Below the pieces are notes generated by a model that did not search any database, had not been told where the DNA came from, and saw only the letters and a program-made list of their open reading frames with translations. 64,000 nucleotides of DNA from Streptomyces sp. NBC_01381 (lineage in GTDB: Bacteria > Actinomycetota > Actinomycetes > Streptomycetales > Streptomycetaceae), in NCBI RefSeq assembly GCF_026340305.1, contig NZ_JAPEPI010000002.1:310001-374000 (forward strand), read 5' to 3'. This document shows, in pieces, positions 1-10,332 of this stretch (its first letter is position 1; every line of letters starts with the position of its first letter). The position numbers and the translations under genes are program-made.

Positions 1-1837
1 GGAGGTTGAGCACCGCCTCCTGGTTCACGCCCTCCGCGTGCCGCAGGGCGGCGGTGATGAAGCTCGACTCGTCGTCCAGCCAGCGCAGGGCGGCGTCGAG
101 GGAGGCGAAGCCGTGCCCGTCGAACTGGCCGGCCCGCGTCGACATCTTGCCGTCGACCAGGCGGATCACCGAACCGGCGAGCTCGCTGTAGCTGACGATG
201 AGACGTTCCTGCGCGGCCGTGCGCTCGCCGGGCTCCTCCTCGTCGATCAGCCGGGCGAGCGCGAAGGCGCGGACGAGGTCGTGCAGGCGGTAGCGGCTGC
301 CGCGGACGTGGTCGACGAGCCCGGCGCGCGACAGCGCGGTCAGCTGACGGGACGCCTCCTGCTCGTCGGCGCCGAGCAGGGCGGCCGCGGCGGCCGCCCC
401 CAGGGAGGCCCGCCCGGCCAGCGCGAGCCTGCGCAGAAGGCGGCGGGCGGACTCGGACTGGTCGGTGTAGCGCAGCCACAGGACGCGCTCGACAGGTTCC
501 ACGGGGCCGTACGCGGCGAGGTCGGCGGCGAGCTGACGCGGCGTACGCGATCCGATGGAGGACCCGGCGACGCGCAGGGCGAGCGGCAGACCGCCGCACA
601 AGTCCCTTACGGCGTCCCCGGATTCAGCGTCGTACGGACCTGAAGAGTCCTCGGCGGCCTCGCGCAGCAACTCATCCGAGCCCGCCGGGTCGAGCGGCTC
701 CACCGGCAGCTGATGTACCCAGGCGGGCAGATCGGCGGGGAGTTCGAGAGGCTTGCGGGCGGTGACGAGGACCAGGCTGTCGGAGCGCTCGGGCACCAGC
801 GTGCGCACCTGCTCGACGTCGCTCGCGTCATCGAGTACGACGGTGACGGCGAGCCCGGTCAAGTACTGGTGGTAGAGCTCGCTCAGCCGCCTGACCTGCT
901 GCTCCTGCGACGATCGCTCCCTGAACAGCAACTGCTCGCGCGGGGCGCCCAATCGATTCAACAGATGCAGCAGCGCGTCACGCGTCGACAGCGGCTGTGA
1001 GCTTTCGCCCCGCAGGTCCACGACGCAGGCACCGCGGAACTGGTCCCGCAGATCGTGCGCGGCACGCACCGCCAGCGAGGAGCGCCCGGAGCCGGGCGCA
1101 CCGTGCAGCACGACCACGGTCGGCCGCGTCTCGGTGCTCGCCCGCGCCGCGTGCACCCACTGCGCGACCCGCGCGAGCTCGGCCCGCCGCCCCGCCAATG
1201 GCCCTTCCAGTTCTGGCAGTTGACCGAACGACTGCTCAAGGGCGGTACGCCGCCGGGCCGCCGCGCTCTTGTCGGTGCCCCGCAGCCGTGGCGCCGCCTT
1301 CTGCTTGCCGGACGAGGCCTGGAGCACCCGCTGCTGGTCGAGGAAGGGCCGGATGCCCCGCACTTCGAGAGCCGTCAGCCACTGCAGCCGCAGCTGCTCG
1401 GGCCCGCCCGGCTGGCTGATCGCCCCGGCGCGGCGGCTGGCCGCGGGCACATGGGCGGCGGTCACCTTCACGACGGTCGTCGCAGCGCCGACCACGGCGA
1501 CGGCGGCGCCCGCGCCCAGCGCGGTGGAGGCGCCGGTGCCGAGCGCGAGGTCGGCCACACAGGCCCCCACGGCGGCAACCACCGCCACCAGCAGGGGAGT
1601 TCCGGCCCCTTCCTTGGCGTACCGCTGTCCGAAGGAGACCTGTCCGGCCGCCGCCTCGTCGAGGGCCTGCGTGAGCGCGGCGTACTCCTCGGCAGCGGTC
1701 TGCTCCATGGCGTCGAGCGCGCCGCGCGCCCGCGAAAGCAGCACGGCTCCGTCGGTACGGCCGCCGGAGCGCCGCACCTCCTCCTCCACCGCCCGTACCA
1801 ACAGCCGCTCGGCTTCAGCCCGATGGCTGTCCCGCAT
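1..1837 (-). CDS. Membrane-anchored NB-ARC (STAND) ATPase, C-terminus beyond window
   Basis: The frame stays open to the left edge, giving 612 visible residues. Seen: two adjacent hydrophobic stretches at about residues 81-125, then an NB-ARC core with P-loop GAPGSGRSS (246-254), Walker B VVLDD (333-337), a GLPLA motif (416-420) and an MHD-like LHDLVR (about 518-523), followed by helical sequence that would lead into a sensor or repeat domain beyond the edge. STAND ATPases of this type are ligand-gated oligomerising switches; in Streptomyces they occur as AfsR-like regulators and as many orphans. This one has no SARP or other DNA-binding domain before the ATPase; its N-terminus is a short helical segment plus membrane anchors. 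The start is an ATG preceded by a GGAGGGGG ribosome site. It is divergent from the DUF255 gene. The function of the N-terminal segment is unknown. Confidence 0.85.
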   Translation of the reverse strand, partial: MRDSHRAEAERLLVRAVEEEVRRSGGRTDGAVLLSRARGALDAMEQTAAEEYAALTQALDEAAAGQVSFGQRYAKEGAGTPLLVAVVAAVGACVADLALGTGASTALGAGAAVAVVGAATTVVKVTAAHVPAASRRAGAISQPGGPEQLRLQWLTALEVRGIRPFLDQQRVLQASSGKQKAAPRLRGTDKSAAARRRTALEQSFGQLPELEGPLAGRRAELARVAQWVHAARASTETRPTVVVLHGAPGSGRSSLAVRAAHDLRDQFRGACVVDLRGESSQPLSTRDALLHLLNRLGAPREQLLFRERSSQEQQVRRLSELYHQYLTGLAVTVVLDDASDVEQVRTLVPERSDSLVLVTARKPLELPADLPAWVHQLPVEPLDPAGSDELLREAAEDSSGPYDAESGDAVRDLCGGLPLALRVAGSSIGSRTPRQLAADLAAYGPVEPVERVLWLRYTDQSESARRLLRRLALAGRASLGAAAAAALLGADEQEASRQLTALSRAGLVDHVRGSRYRLHDLVRAFALARLIDEEEPGERTAAQERLIVSYSELAGSVIRLVDGKMSTRAGQFDGHGFASLDAALRWLDDESSFITAALRHAEGVNQEAVLNL

Positions 1838-1994
1838 ATGGGTCCCCCTCCGAGAGCAACAGTCGCCTGGAGTCACAAGTGTCCTGCGTACGGCCGCCTG
1901 ATGCGAGGGAGTCGGCGGATCACGTAGGGGATCACAGGAGTGATCACGTGGGCCAGTCCCCGGATCGGGGGCCCGCGTGAGCGAGGATGGAGCC

Positions 1995-4019
<2,025 letters not shown>

Positions 4020-4055
4020 GGCTCTTCCGGCTGCGCCGGCCGCGAGGTGGCCGCA

Positions 4056-4103
4056 GATCACCGCCTTCGGCGAGTTCGTCCTCAAACGCCGGACGGGCTG
4101 AAT
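4056..4103 (+). repeat. Dispersed 48-bp repeat, family D, copy 1
   Basis: A 48-base stretch in the convergent spacer matches 42028-42075 at 45 of 48 positions. Its core reads GTTCGTCCTCAAACGCCGGA. Here it is intergenic; the second copy is inside a coding sequence. Confidence 0.75.
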
Positions 4104-4149
4104 TGCCTGCGGCCGGGCATGAAGACCACAGGCAGGGCGGGCGGGCAAC

Positions 4150-4200
4150 TGCCGGGTGATCGGGTGGGTGGGCGGGAAAGATTCGCCGCGAAGCGGCGGT
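4150..4200 (+). repeat. Dispersed G-rich repeat, family A, copy 1 (G-quadruplex core)
   Basis: It contains TGATCGGGTGGGTGGGCGGG followed by a short GC hairpin (CCGC-GAA-GCGG). Related copies lie near 20125, near 20176 and, inverted, at 40211. Four G-triplets separated by single bases make a strong G-quadruplex candidate at 4162-4176. It sits just past the stop of the Mut7-C gene and may help end transcription of the two convergent genes. Confidence 0.65.
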
Positions 4201-4947
4201 CTAGTTCGCGTCCGCCTGACCGCCGGGGGCGAACTCCGCCAGCGCCCCCGCCACGATCCGCTCCAGGCGGTCGTGGTGGGCGCCCCGCCAGTACACCCGG
4301 TCGCACTCCACGCACTGGGCGAAGACGTCGTACGTCCCCCGCGTACCACCCTCCAGGAGATCCGCGACCTCCTCCTTCGACGCCGCCCGCAGCGAGCCAT
4401 TGCAGGCCGTGCACCGCGTCCACGGGTGCAGCGCGGGGGCGAACCGGCCCAGGACGTCGCGGAGTTGTTCGTCCGGACCGTCGCTGTAGACGTACGCCCC
4501 TGCCCACAGCTCGCGGCGGCGCAGCAGGCCCCGGTCGCGGCTCAGCAGGACGCGGCGCTCGGCGGCCGAGCGCGCCGCAAGCGCCGGATCGCCGATGTCC
4601 GTGCTCTCGTACGCCGCGTCGACGCCGAGCAGCCGCAACCGCCGCGCCAGCGTGCCGAGATGGACGTCGAGGAGGAAGCGCAGCGGGGCCCCGGGGACGG
4701 GCTGGGGGCGCGGGACGGTGCGGACCGAGACCGTCTCGCCCGCCGCGGGGATGTGCGAGGCGGGGACCTCCGCACCGTCGACCACCAGCGCGCCCACCTC
4801 CGTCAGCGGGACGCCGAGCGACTCGACGACGTGCCCGAGCGTGGACGCGCCGTCGGTAACGGCCTTGCTGGGGCCGTTCCTTCGCTCGTGCGGGACGAAC
4901 ATCCCCAGTTCAGGGGCGAAGTCGATAAGGATCTCCGGACCGTTCAT
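4201..4947 (-). CDS. Ubiquitin-like plus Mut7-C RNase domain protein
   Basis: 248 residues. The N-terminal half (about residues 3-80) resembles the ThiS/MoaD-like ubiquitin domain that often precedes Mut7-C. The C-terminal half is Mut7-C, a PIN-type RNase fold, with an early acidic residue in FLLDVHLGTLARRLRLLG and a four-cysteine zinc ribbon (RCTACNGS and QCVECDRVYW). Mut7-C proteins are predicted RNases; the target is unknown. A longer reading to 4995 would overlap the tetR gene, so I start at MNGPEI, 22 bases after the tetR stop. No strong ribosome site is visible, suggesting co-translation from the exporter-tetR transcript. The domain call is good; RNase activity is inferred from the family. 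Confidence 0.8.
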   Translation of the reverse strand: MNGPEILIDFAPELGMFVPHERRNGPSKAVTDGASTLGHVVESLGVPLTEVGALVVDGAEVPASHIPAAGETVSVRTVPRPQPVPGAPLRFLLDVHLGTLARRLRLLGVDAAYESTDIGDPALAARSAAERRVLLSRDRGLLRRRELWAGAYVYSDGPDEQLRDVLGRFAPALHPWTRCTACNGSLRAASKEEVADLLEGGTRGTYDVFAQCVECDRVYWRGAHHDRLERIVAGALAEFAPGGQADAN

Positions 4948-4969
4948 GAGGTCAGGATGGCACGGCGGG

Positions 4970-5641
4970 TCAGTCCGCCTCGGGGGATTTTCCACCGCCC
5001 GACGCGGCGTCAGACGCGGCGAAGCCGTACGACAGCATGTCCAGCGTGCGGTCCACCAGTTGACCCAGGTCGTCGCGGTGGTCGTGCTCCGCCCAGTACG
5101 CCGTCGCCTCCGTCAGCGCCCCGATCAGGCCCATGGAGAAGACCCGCACCTCAAGATCGTCCGCGTCGCGCCCGGTCCGATCCGCGATCACCCGGCACAG
5201 CATGCGGCCGGTGACCGACATGCTCTCCAGCATCCGGGAACGTACCGCGGGGACTTCGATCATCAGGCGGGTGCGAAGCCGCGACACCTCCGGCTCCTCC
5301 GCAAAGCCGAGACCGACCGCCTTGCGCAGCACATGCCGCAGCGACTCCGCGATCGGCTCGTCGGCGGGGCGGGCCCGCAGTTCGTCCTCCAGGAGCGGGT
5401 CGTACTCGTCGGTGAGGACGATGTCCTCCTTGGTGGGGAAGTAGCGGAAGACCGTGGAGGGGGAGACCTCCGCCGCGTCCGCGATCTGCTCGACCGTCGT
5501 CGCCTCGTACCCCTGCTCGCGGATCAGCCGGTACGTCGCCTCACGGATCGCGATGCGGGTCTTGAGCTTCTTCCGCTCGCGAAGCCCCAGCTGGGCGGCG
5601 TGTTGCGAAGCGGTGGTGCGTACGGCCGTCATGACGTTCAT
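4970..5641 (-). CDS. TetR-family transcriptional regulator
   Basis: 223 residues. The N-terminal helix-turn-helix is typical: TRIAIREATYRLI, EATTVEQIADAAEVSPSTVF, then YFPTKEDIV. A variable ligand-binding C-terminal half follows. Its ATG overlaps the exporter stop as ATGA, so it is translationally coupled to the exporter and is very likely its repressor. The probable operator is the inverted repeat upstream of the exporter (7201-7222). The ligand is unknown; the partner suggests a toxic small molecule. Confidence 0.88.
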   Translation of the reverse strand: MNVMTAVRTTASQHAAQLGLRERKKLKTRIAIREATYRLIREQGYEATTVEQIADAAEVSPSTVFRYFPTKEDIVLTDEYDPLLEDELRARPADEPIAESLRHVLRKAVGLGFAEEPEVSRLRTRLMIEVPAVRSRMLESMSVTGRMLCRVIADRTGRDADDLEVRVFSMGLIGALTEATAYWAEHDHRDDLGQLVDRTLDMLSYGFAASDAASGGGKSPEAD

Positions 5642-7191
5642 TGTCGGGCATCCGCGGGCCGCGGGGCCATGTCGGCGGCATCGGCAGGCTCCGGGGTCCG
5701 CAGCAGCGCGGCCACCAGGAGCGCCGTCACCAGGGCTGCCACGCCGCTGACCCAGAGGACGATGCCCATTCCGGTCACGTACGCGGAGTCGGCGGATTCG
5801 ACGAGCCCCGGCAGCCCGAGCCGGTCGGCGATCGCGTGGGCGGCCACCACCGAATCGCCCGCGGTGTCCGCCGCCCCCGCCGGCAGCGACCCGGTGTCGA
5901 TCCTGTCGACGTACACACCGGACAGCAGCGAACCGAGCAGCGCGATGCCGATCGCGCCGCCGACCTGCCGCACGGTCATCAGGAGCCCGGTGCCCGAGCC
6001 CGCGCGCTCGACCGGCAGCGCACCGAGCGCCGAATCCATGGCCGGTACGACGGCGAAGCCGAAGCCGACCCCGGCGACGGACAGCCACAGCGCGGTGAAG
6101 CCGTAGCCGGAGTCGACCGTCGTACGGCTGCCGAGCATCGCCGCGAACGCCAGGACGACGAGCCCGCCGCTGATCACCGCCCGCGGCCCGAAGCGGCGTA
6201 CGACGGGTTCGGCGCCTCGCGCGGCGACCAGCAGGCCGCCCATCAGCGGCAGCATCCGAAGCCCGGTGCCGAACGCGTCGTGGCCGAGCACCGCCTGCAG
6301 ATACGGCGGGAGGACGAACATCAGGCCGGACAGGACGAACATGACGAGCGTCGCCGCGATGGTGTTGAGGAGGAAGCCGCGGTTGCCGAGCAGGGACATG
6401 TCCAGCATCGGCCGGCTCAGGCGCCGCTCCCGCAGGACCAGTGCGGCGAGCAGCAGCGCCGCGCCGCCCAGCATTCCGAGCACCAGCGGGTCGCCCCAGC
6501 CGCGGACCGGCGCCTCGATGATCCCGTAGATCAGCGCGCCGAGACCGGCCGCGGTGAGGGCGGTCGACACGACGTCCACCTTGGGGGAGGCCGGGTCGGT
6601 GGTCTCGGGGAGCAGGAAGGCGCAGGCGGTGATCCCGATGGCCACCATCGGGATGTTGATCAGGAAGATCGAGCCCCACCAGAAGTGGTCGAGCAGCCAG
6701 CCGCCGACGATCGGGCCGAGCGGCGCGCCGAGCGCGGAGGCGGCCGAGACGATGCCGATGGCCTTGGTCCGCTCGCCGGGAGCGAAGAGCGCGGGCAGCA
6801 CGGCCAGGGCGAGCGGCATGACGAGCGCGCCGCCCACGCCCATGACTGCGCGGGCAACGACGACGAGGGAGACGTCGTCGGCGAGGGTGCCGATGAGGGA
6901 GCCCGCCAGGAAGATCCCAAGGCCGGTGATCAGCATGCGGCGGCGGCCGAAGCGGTCGCCGAGCAACCCGGCCGGAAGCATCAGGGCGGCGAAGACGACG
7001 ACGTACGCATCCGCCATCCACTGCTGCTCGCCGGTGCTCGCGCCGAGCTGACCGGCCATCGTCGGCAGCGCGACATTGAGGATCGTCATGTCGAAGCCGA
7101 GCACCAGCATGCTCGCGACCAGGGCGGCAAGCGCCCACCAACGGCGGGGGTCCTGCCGGTCCGCGGCAGGCTTGATAGTGACAGTGGCCAT
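5638..7191 (-). CDS. DHA2-family MFS drug exporter (EmrB/QacA type)
   Basis: 517 residues with about 14 predicted membrane helices, the DHA2 layout. Seen: an acidic residue in TM1 with the family motif (VLGFDMTILNVALPTM), motif A GDRFGRRR between TM2 and TM3, and the antiporter-type motif ALGAPLGPIVGGWL in TM5. It should export lipophilic compounds by proton antiport at the cytoplasmic membrane. It is the first gene of a transcript that continues into tetR and probably the Mut7-C gene. The start ATG has a GGGAG ribosome site overlapping the proposed operator. The substrate cannot be read from sequence. Confidence 0.92.
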   Translation of the reverse strand: MATVTIKPAADRQDPRRWWALAALVASMLVLGFDMTILNVALPTMAGQLGASTGEQQWMADAYVVVFAALMLPAGLLGDRFGRRRMLITGLGIFLAGSLIGTLADDVSLVVVARAVMGVGGALVMPLALAVLPALFAPGERTKAIGIVSAASALGAPLGPIVGGWLLDHFWWGSIFLINIPMVAIGITACAFLLPETTDPASPKVDVVSTALTAAGLGALIYGIIEAPVRGWGDPLVLGMLGGAALLLAALVLRERRLSRPMLDMSLLGNRGFLLNTIAATLVMFVLSGLMFVLPPYLQAVLGHDAFGTGLRMLPLMGGLLVAARGAEPVVRRFGPRAVISGGLVVLAFAAMLGSRTTVDSGYGFTALWLSVAGVGFGFAVVPAMDSALGALPVERAGSGTGLLMTVRQVGGAIGIALLGSLLSGVYVDRIDTGSLPAGAADTAGDSVVAAHAIADRLGLPGLVESADSAYVTGMGIVLWVSGVAALVTALLVAALLRTPEPADAADMAPRPADARQ

Positions 7192-7200
7192 GAAATGAGA

Positions 7201-7222
7201 GTAACTCCCAAAAGGAGGTCAC
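7201..7222 (-). promoter_or_regulatory. Candidate TetR operator upstream of exporter
   Basis: GTAACTCCC and GGAGGTCAC form an imperfect inverted repeat (6 of 9 pairs) separated by AAAA, in the exporter leader. Position and shape suit a TetR dimer site; binding is inferred. Confidence 0.4.
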
Positions 7223-7237
7223 CGTCAAGACATGCGA

Positions 7238-7265
7238 ATGGCCGCGGCTCGAAAGCCGCGGCCAT
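7238..7265 (-). terminator. Hairpin terminator of the hemolysin III gene
   Basis: A perfect 12-bp stem ATGGCCGCGGCT / AGCCGCGGCCAT closes a CGAA loop 20 bases past the hemolysin stop. There is no T-run, as is common in Streptomyces terminators. Confidence 0.7.
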
Positions 7266-7285
7266 GAAGGGGGAGGGGGTGAGGG

Positions 7286-7999
7286 CTATCCGTGCTGGTA
7301 CGCCACCAGCGAGATGCCGACGTAGTGCACCGCGAACGCGGCCAGCGTCAGCGAGTGGAAGACCTCGTGGAAGCCGAAGAAGCGGGGCGAGGGGTTGGGG
7401 CGCTTGATGCCGTAGATGACGCCGCCCGCGCTGTAGAGCAGCCCGCCGACGATCACCAGGACGAGCACGGCGATGCCGCCCGTGCGCATGAAGTCCGGCA
7501 GGAAGAAGACCGCGGCCCAGCCCATCGCGATGTAGCACGGCGTGTAGAGCCAGCGCGGGGCGCCGACCCAGAACACCCGGAAGGCGATGCCCGCGACGGC
7601 CGCGCCCCAGATGCCCCAGAGCAGCCACTGCCCCTTCGCCTCGGGGAGCAGCAGCATCGTCAGCGGTGTGTACGTGCCCGCGATGATCAGGAAGATGTTG
7701 GAGTGGTCGAGCCTGCGCAGGATGCCGTCCGCACGCGGGCCCCAGTTGCCCCGGTGGTAGAGCGCGCTCACTCCGAAGAGCAGGCAGGCGGTCAGGGCGA
7801 AGATGCCGCAGGCGATCCGGCCGCGGGTGGAGTCCGCCAGGGCGGTGAGCACCAGGCCGGCGACGACCACTGCGGGGAACATGCCGGCGTGCAGCCAGCC
7901 GCGCATCTTCGGCTTCGCCGGGAGCGGCTGGGTGGGCGCGGACGAATCGGGGCTTGTGGCCGGGGAGTTCGTGATCGCGTCGGGGACGGGTGCGGTCAT
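7286..7999 (-). CDS. trhA: Hemolysin III / PAQR-family membrane protein
   Basis: 237 residues with seven predicted helices. Conserved PAQR/HlyIII features are present: the S-x3-H motif in VSALYHRGNW, an aspartate in RRLDHSNIFLIIAGTYTP, and the paired histidines in FGFHEVFHSLTL, which form a zinc site in the family. Bacterial members are linked to membrane-energy homeostasis; hemolysis is not the likely role here. Two in-frame starts exist, 8008 and 7999. I prefer 7999 because a good -35/-10 pair predicts transcription starting near 8004, downstream of the first. It stands alone and is divergent from pckG. Confidence 0.88.
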   Translation of the reverse strand: MTAPVPDAITNSPATSPDSSAPTQPLPAKPKMRGWLHAGMFPAVVVAGLVLTALADSTRGRIACGIFALTACLLFGVSALYHRGNWGPRADGILRRLDHSNIFLIIAGTYTPLTMLLLPEAKGQWLLWGIWGAAVAGIAFRVFWVGAPRWLYTPCYIAMGWAAVFFLPDFMRTGGIAVLVLVIVGGLLYSAGGVIYGIKRPNPSPRFFGFHEVFHSLTLAAFAVHYVGISLVAYQHG

Positions 8000-8010
8000 G
8001 ACGGGCATCG

Positions 8011-8039
8011 TACCTACGCAACCGTAAGTTACACATCAA
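8011..8039 (-). promoter_or_regulatory. Promoter of the hemolysin III gene
   Basis: TTGATG (8039-8034) and TAGGTA (8016-8011) are separated by 17 bases. The predicted start site near 8004 leaves only about five bases before the ATG at 7999, so the message would be essentially leaderless. Confidence 0.55.
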
Positions 8040-8063
8040 CCGGGGCGGGCCCGATGTCCACAA

Positions 8064-8146
8064 GTGGCGATGGTCACGGCGATACCCGAGCGTACAAGGG
8101 ACGGATCCGCGCGCGGAAGCCCTGTCCTGTGAGTGGCGATGCTCAC
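8064..8146 (+). promoter_or_regulatory. Two Crp-like sites in the trhA/pckG divergent region
   Basis: GTGGCGATGGTCAC (8064-8077) fits the Streptomyces Crp pattern GTG-N6-G-N-CAC exactly. A direct repeat, GTGGCGATGCTCAC (8133-8146), differs at one fixed position. Both lie in the 309-base spacer between trhA and pckG. No other clear signal stands out in that spacer apart from the trhA promoter and the AGGAG ribosome site of pckG. Confidence 0.4.
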
Positions 8147-8308
8147 GCCGCTCAGGTGTGAGGCACTCTGGACATATGCGCGGAAGCGTCGGATGATCAA
8201 ATGAGTGCGGTCGGCACCGGATGAGCGCCAGAGGGATCAACACGTGAAGCGTCCGGGTCGCAGCCCCCACGGGGCAACAAACCTAAAACCCCTCATATAG
8301 GAGCAATC

Positions 8309-10141
8309 GTGGCGCGCGACATCGCGGCTCCCCTTTCCGTGGACACCGTTCCCACCAACCACCAGGAGCTCGTCTCCTGGGTGAACGAGATCGCCGAGCT
8401 GACGCAGCCGGACCGTGTGGTCTGGTGCGACGGCTCCGAGGCCGAGTACGAGCGTCTGTGCGAGGAGCTCGTCGCCAAGGGCACGTTCAAGAAGCTCGAC
8501 CCGATCAAGCGCCCGAACTCGTACTACGCGGCTTCCGACCCGACCGACGTCGCGCGCGTCGAGGACCGCACCTTCATCTGCTCCGAGAAGGAAGAGGACG
8601 CGGGCCCGACCAACCACTGGAAGGACCCCGCCGAGATGCGGGAGATCTTCGCGGGGGAGAAGGGTGTCTTCCGCGGCTCCATGCGCGGCCGCACCATGTA
8701 CGTCGTGCCCTTCTGCATGGGCCCGGTCGGCTCGCCGCTGTCCGCGATCGGCGTCGAGATCACCGACTCCGCGTACGTCGCCGTCTCCATGCGCACCATG
8801 ACCCGCATGGGCCAGCCGGTCCTGGACGAGCTCGGCTCCGACGGCTTCTTCGTGAAGGCCGTCCACACGCTCGGCGCCCCGCTGGCCGACGGCGAGGCCG
8901 ACGTGCCCTGGCCCTGCAACTCCACCAAGTACATCTCGCACTTCCCCGAGGACCGCGAGATCTGGTCGTACGGCTCGGGCTACGGCGGCAACGCCCTGCT
9001 CGGCAAGAAGTGCTACGCCCTGCGCATCGCCTCCGTCATGGCGCGCGACGAGGGCTGGCTGGCCGAGCACATGCTGATCCTGAAGCTCACGCCCCCGCAG
9101 GGCGAGAGCAAGTACGTCGCGGCCGCCTTCCCCTCCGCCTGCGGCAAGACGAACCTCGCCATGCTGGAGCCGACCGTCCGCGGCTGGACCGTCGAGACCA
9201 TCGGCGACGACATCGCCTGGATGCGCTTCGGCGAGGACGGCCGTCTGTACGCGATCAACCCCGAGGCCGGCTTCTTCGGCGTCGCGCCCGGCACCGGCGA
9301 GCACACCAACGCCAACGCCATGAAGACGCTGTGGGGCAACTCGGTCTTCACGAACGTCGCGCTGACCGATGACGGCGACGTCTGGTGGGAGGGGATGACC
9401 GAGGAGACCCCGGCTCACCTCACCGACTGGAAGGGCAACGACTGGACTCCTGAGTCCGGCGTCCCCGCCGCGCACCCGAACGCGCGCTTCACCACCCCCG
9501 CCTCGCAGTGCCCGATCATCGCGCCCGAGTGGGAGGACCCCAAGGGCGTGCCGATCTCGGCGATCCTCTTCGGCGGCCGCCGCGCGAGCGCCGTGCCGCT
9601 GGTGACCGAGTCCTTCAACTGGCAGCACGGTGTCTTCCTCGGCGCGAACGTGGCGTCCGAGAAGACCGCCGCCGCCGAGGGCAAGGTCGGCGAGCTGCGT
9701 CGCGACCCGTTCGCCATGCTGCCGTTCTGCGGCTACAACATGGGCGACTACATGGCCCACTGGGTCAAGGTCGGCGCGGACAAGGACCAGGCGAAGCTGC
9801 CCAAGATCTACTACGTGAACTGGTTCCGCAAGAACGCCGACGGCAAGTTCGTGTGGCCCGGCTTCGGTGAGAACTCCCGCGTCCTGAAGTGGATCGTGGA
9901 CCGCCTCGACGGCAGGGCCGAGGGCGTCGAGACCCCCATCGGCATCCTGCCGACGGTCGACTCGCTGGACACCGAGGGCCTCGAACTCGCCGCCTCCGAC
10001 CTGGAGTTCCTGCTCACGGTCGACAAGGAGGTCTGGCGCGAGGAGGCCGCACTGGTCCCCGAGCACCTCAACACCTTCGGCGACCACACGCCCAAGGAGC
10101 TGTGGGACGAGTACCGCGAGCTGGTGCGCCGCCTCGGCTGA
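8309..10141 (+). CDS. pckG: Phosphoenolpyruvate carboxykinase (GTP)
   Basis: 610 residues, the normal length for the GTP-dependent enzyme. It converts oxaloacetate plus GTP to PEP, CO2 and GDP in the cytoplasm, the entry to gluconeogenesis. Seen: the P-loop FPSACGKTNLAM, the metal-binding kinase-2 motif IGDDIAWM, the substrate-side motif MRTMTRMG, and IAPEWEDPKGVPISAILFGG with GRR as in GTP-type PEPCKs. The start is GTG, set by AGGAG seven bases upstream. It is monocistronic: a strong terminator follows. Crp-like sites upstream would suit carbon control. Confidence 0.97.
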   Translation: MARDIAAPLSVDTVPTNHQELVSWVNEIAELTQPDRVVWCDGSEAEYERLCEELVAKGTFKKLDPIKRPNSYYAASDPTDVARVEDRTFICSEKEEDAGPTNHWKDPAEMREIFAGEKGVFRGSMRGRTMYVVPFCMGPVGSPLSAIGVEITDSAYVAVSMRTMTRMGQPVLDELGSDGFFVKAVHTLGAPLADGEADVPWPCNSTKYISHFPEDREIWSYGSGYGGNALLGKKCYALRIASVMARDEGWLAEHMLILKLTPPQGESKYVAAAFPSACGKTNLAMLEPTVRGWTVETIGDDIAWMRFGEDGRLYAINPEAGFFGVAPGTGEHTNANAMKTLWGNSVFTNVALTDDGDVWWEGMTEETPAHLTDWKGNDWTPESGVPAAHPNARFTTPASQCPIIAPEWEDPKGVPISAILFGGRRASAVPLVTESFNWQHGVFLGANVASEKTAAAEGKVGELRRDPFAMLPFCGYNMGDYMAHWVKVGADKDQAKLPKIYYVNWFRKNADGKFVWPGFGENSRVLKWIVDRLDGRAEGVETPIGILPTVDSLDTEGLELAASDLEFLLTVDKEVWREEAALVPEHLNTFGDHTPKELWDEYRELVRRLG

Positions 10142-10157
10142 TACCCGCCCCATTTCC

Positions 10158-10193
10158 GGAAGGGCCCCGCACAACGGCGTGCGGGGCCCTTCC
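10158..10193 (+). terminator. Terminator of pckG
   Basis: A perfect 15-bp stem GGAAGGGCCCCGCAC / GTGCGGGGCCCTTCC with loop AACGGC lies 17 bases after the pckG stop. Confidence 0.85.
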
Positions 10194-10332
10194 GCGTTCG
10201 TACCCCTGCCGCATACATGCGCAGACACATTTTGCGTACGCAGCCTTCACATAGACCCCACATGTTTCAATGTCCCCACAAGGCGGCCCGTCGATCGATA
10301 CGGACCGTCAAAAGAGCCTGTGGGGGGCCAAG

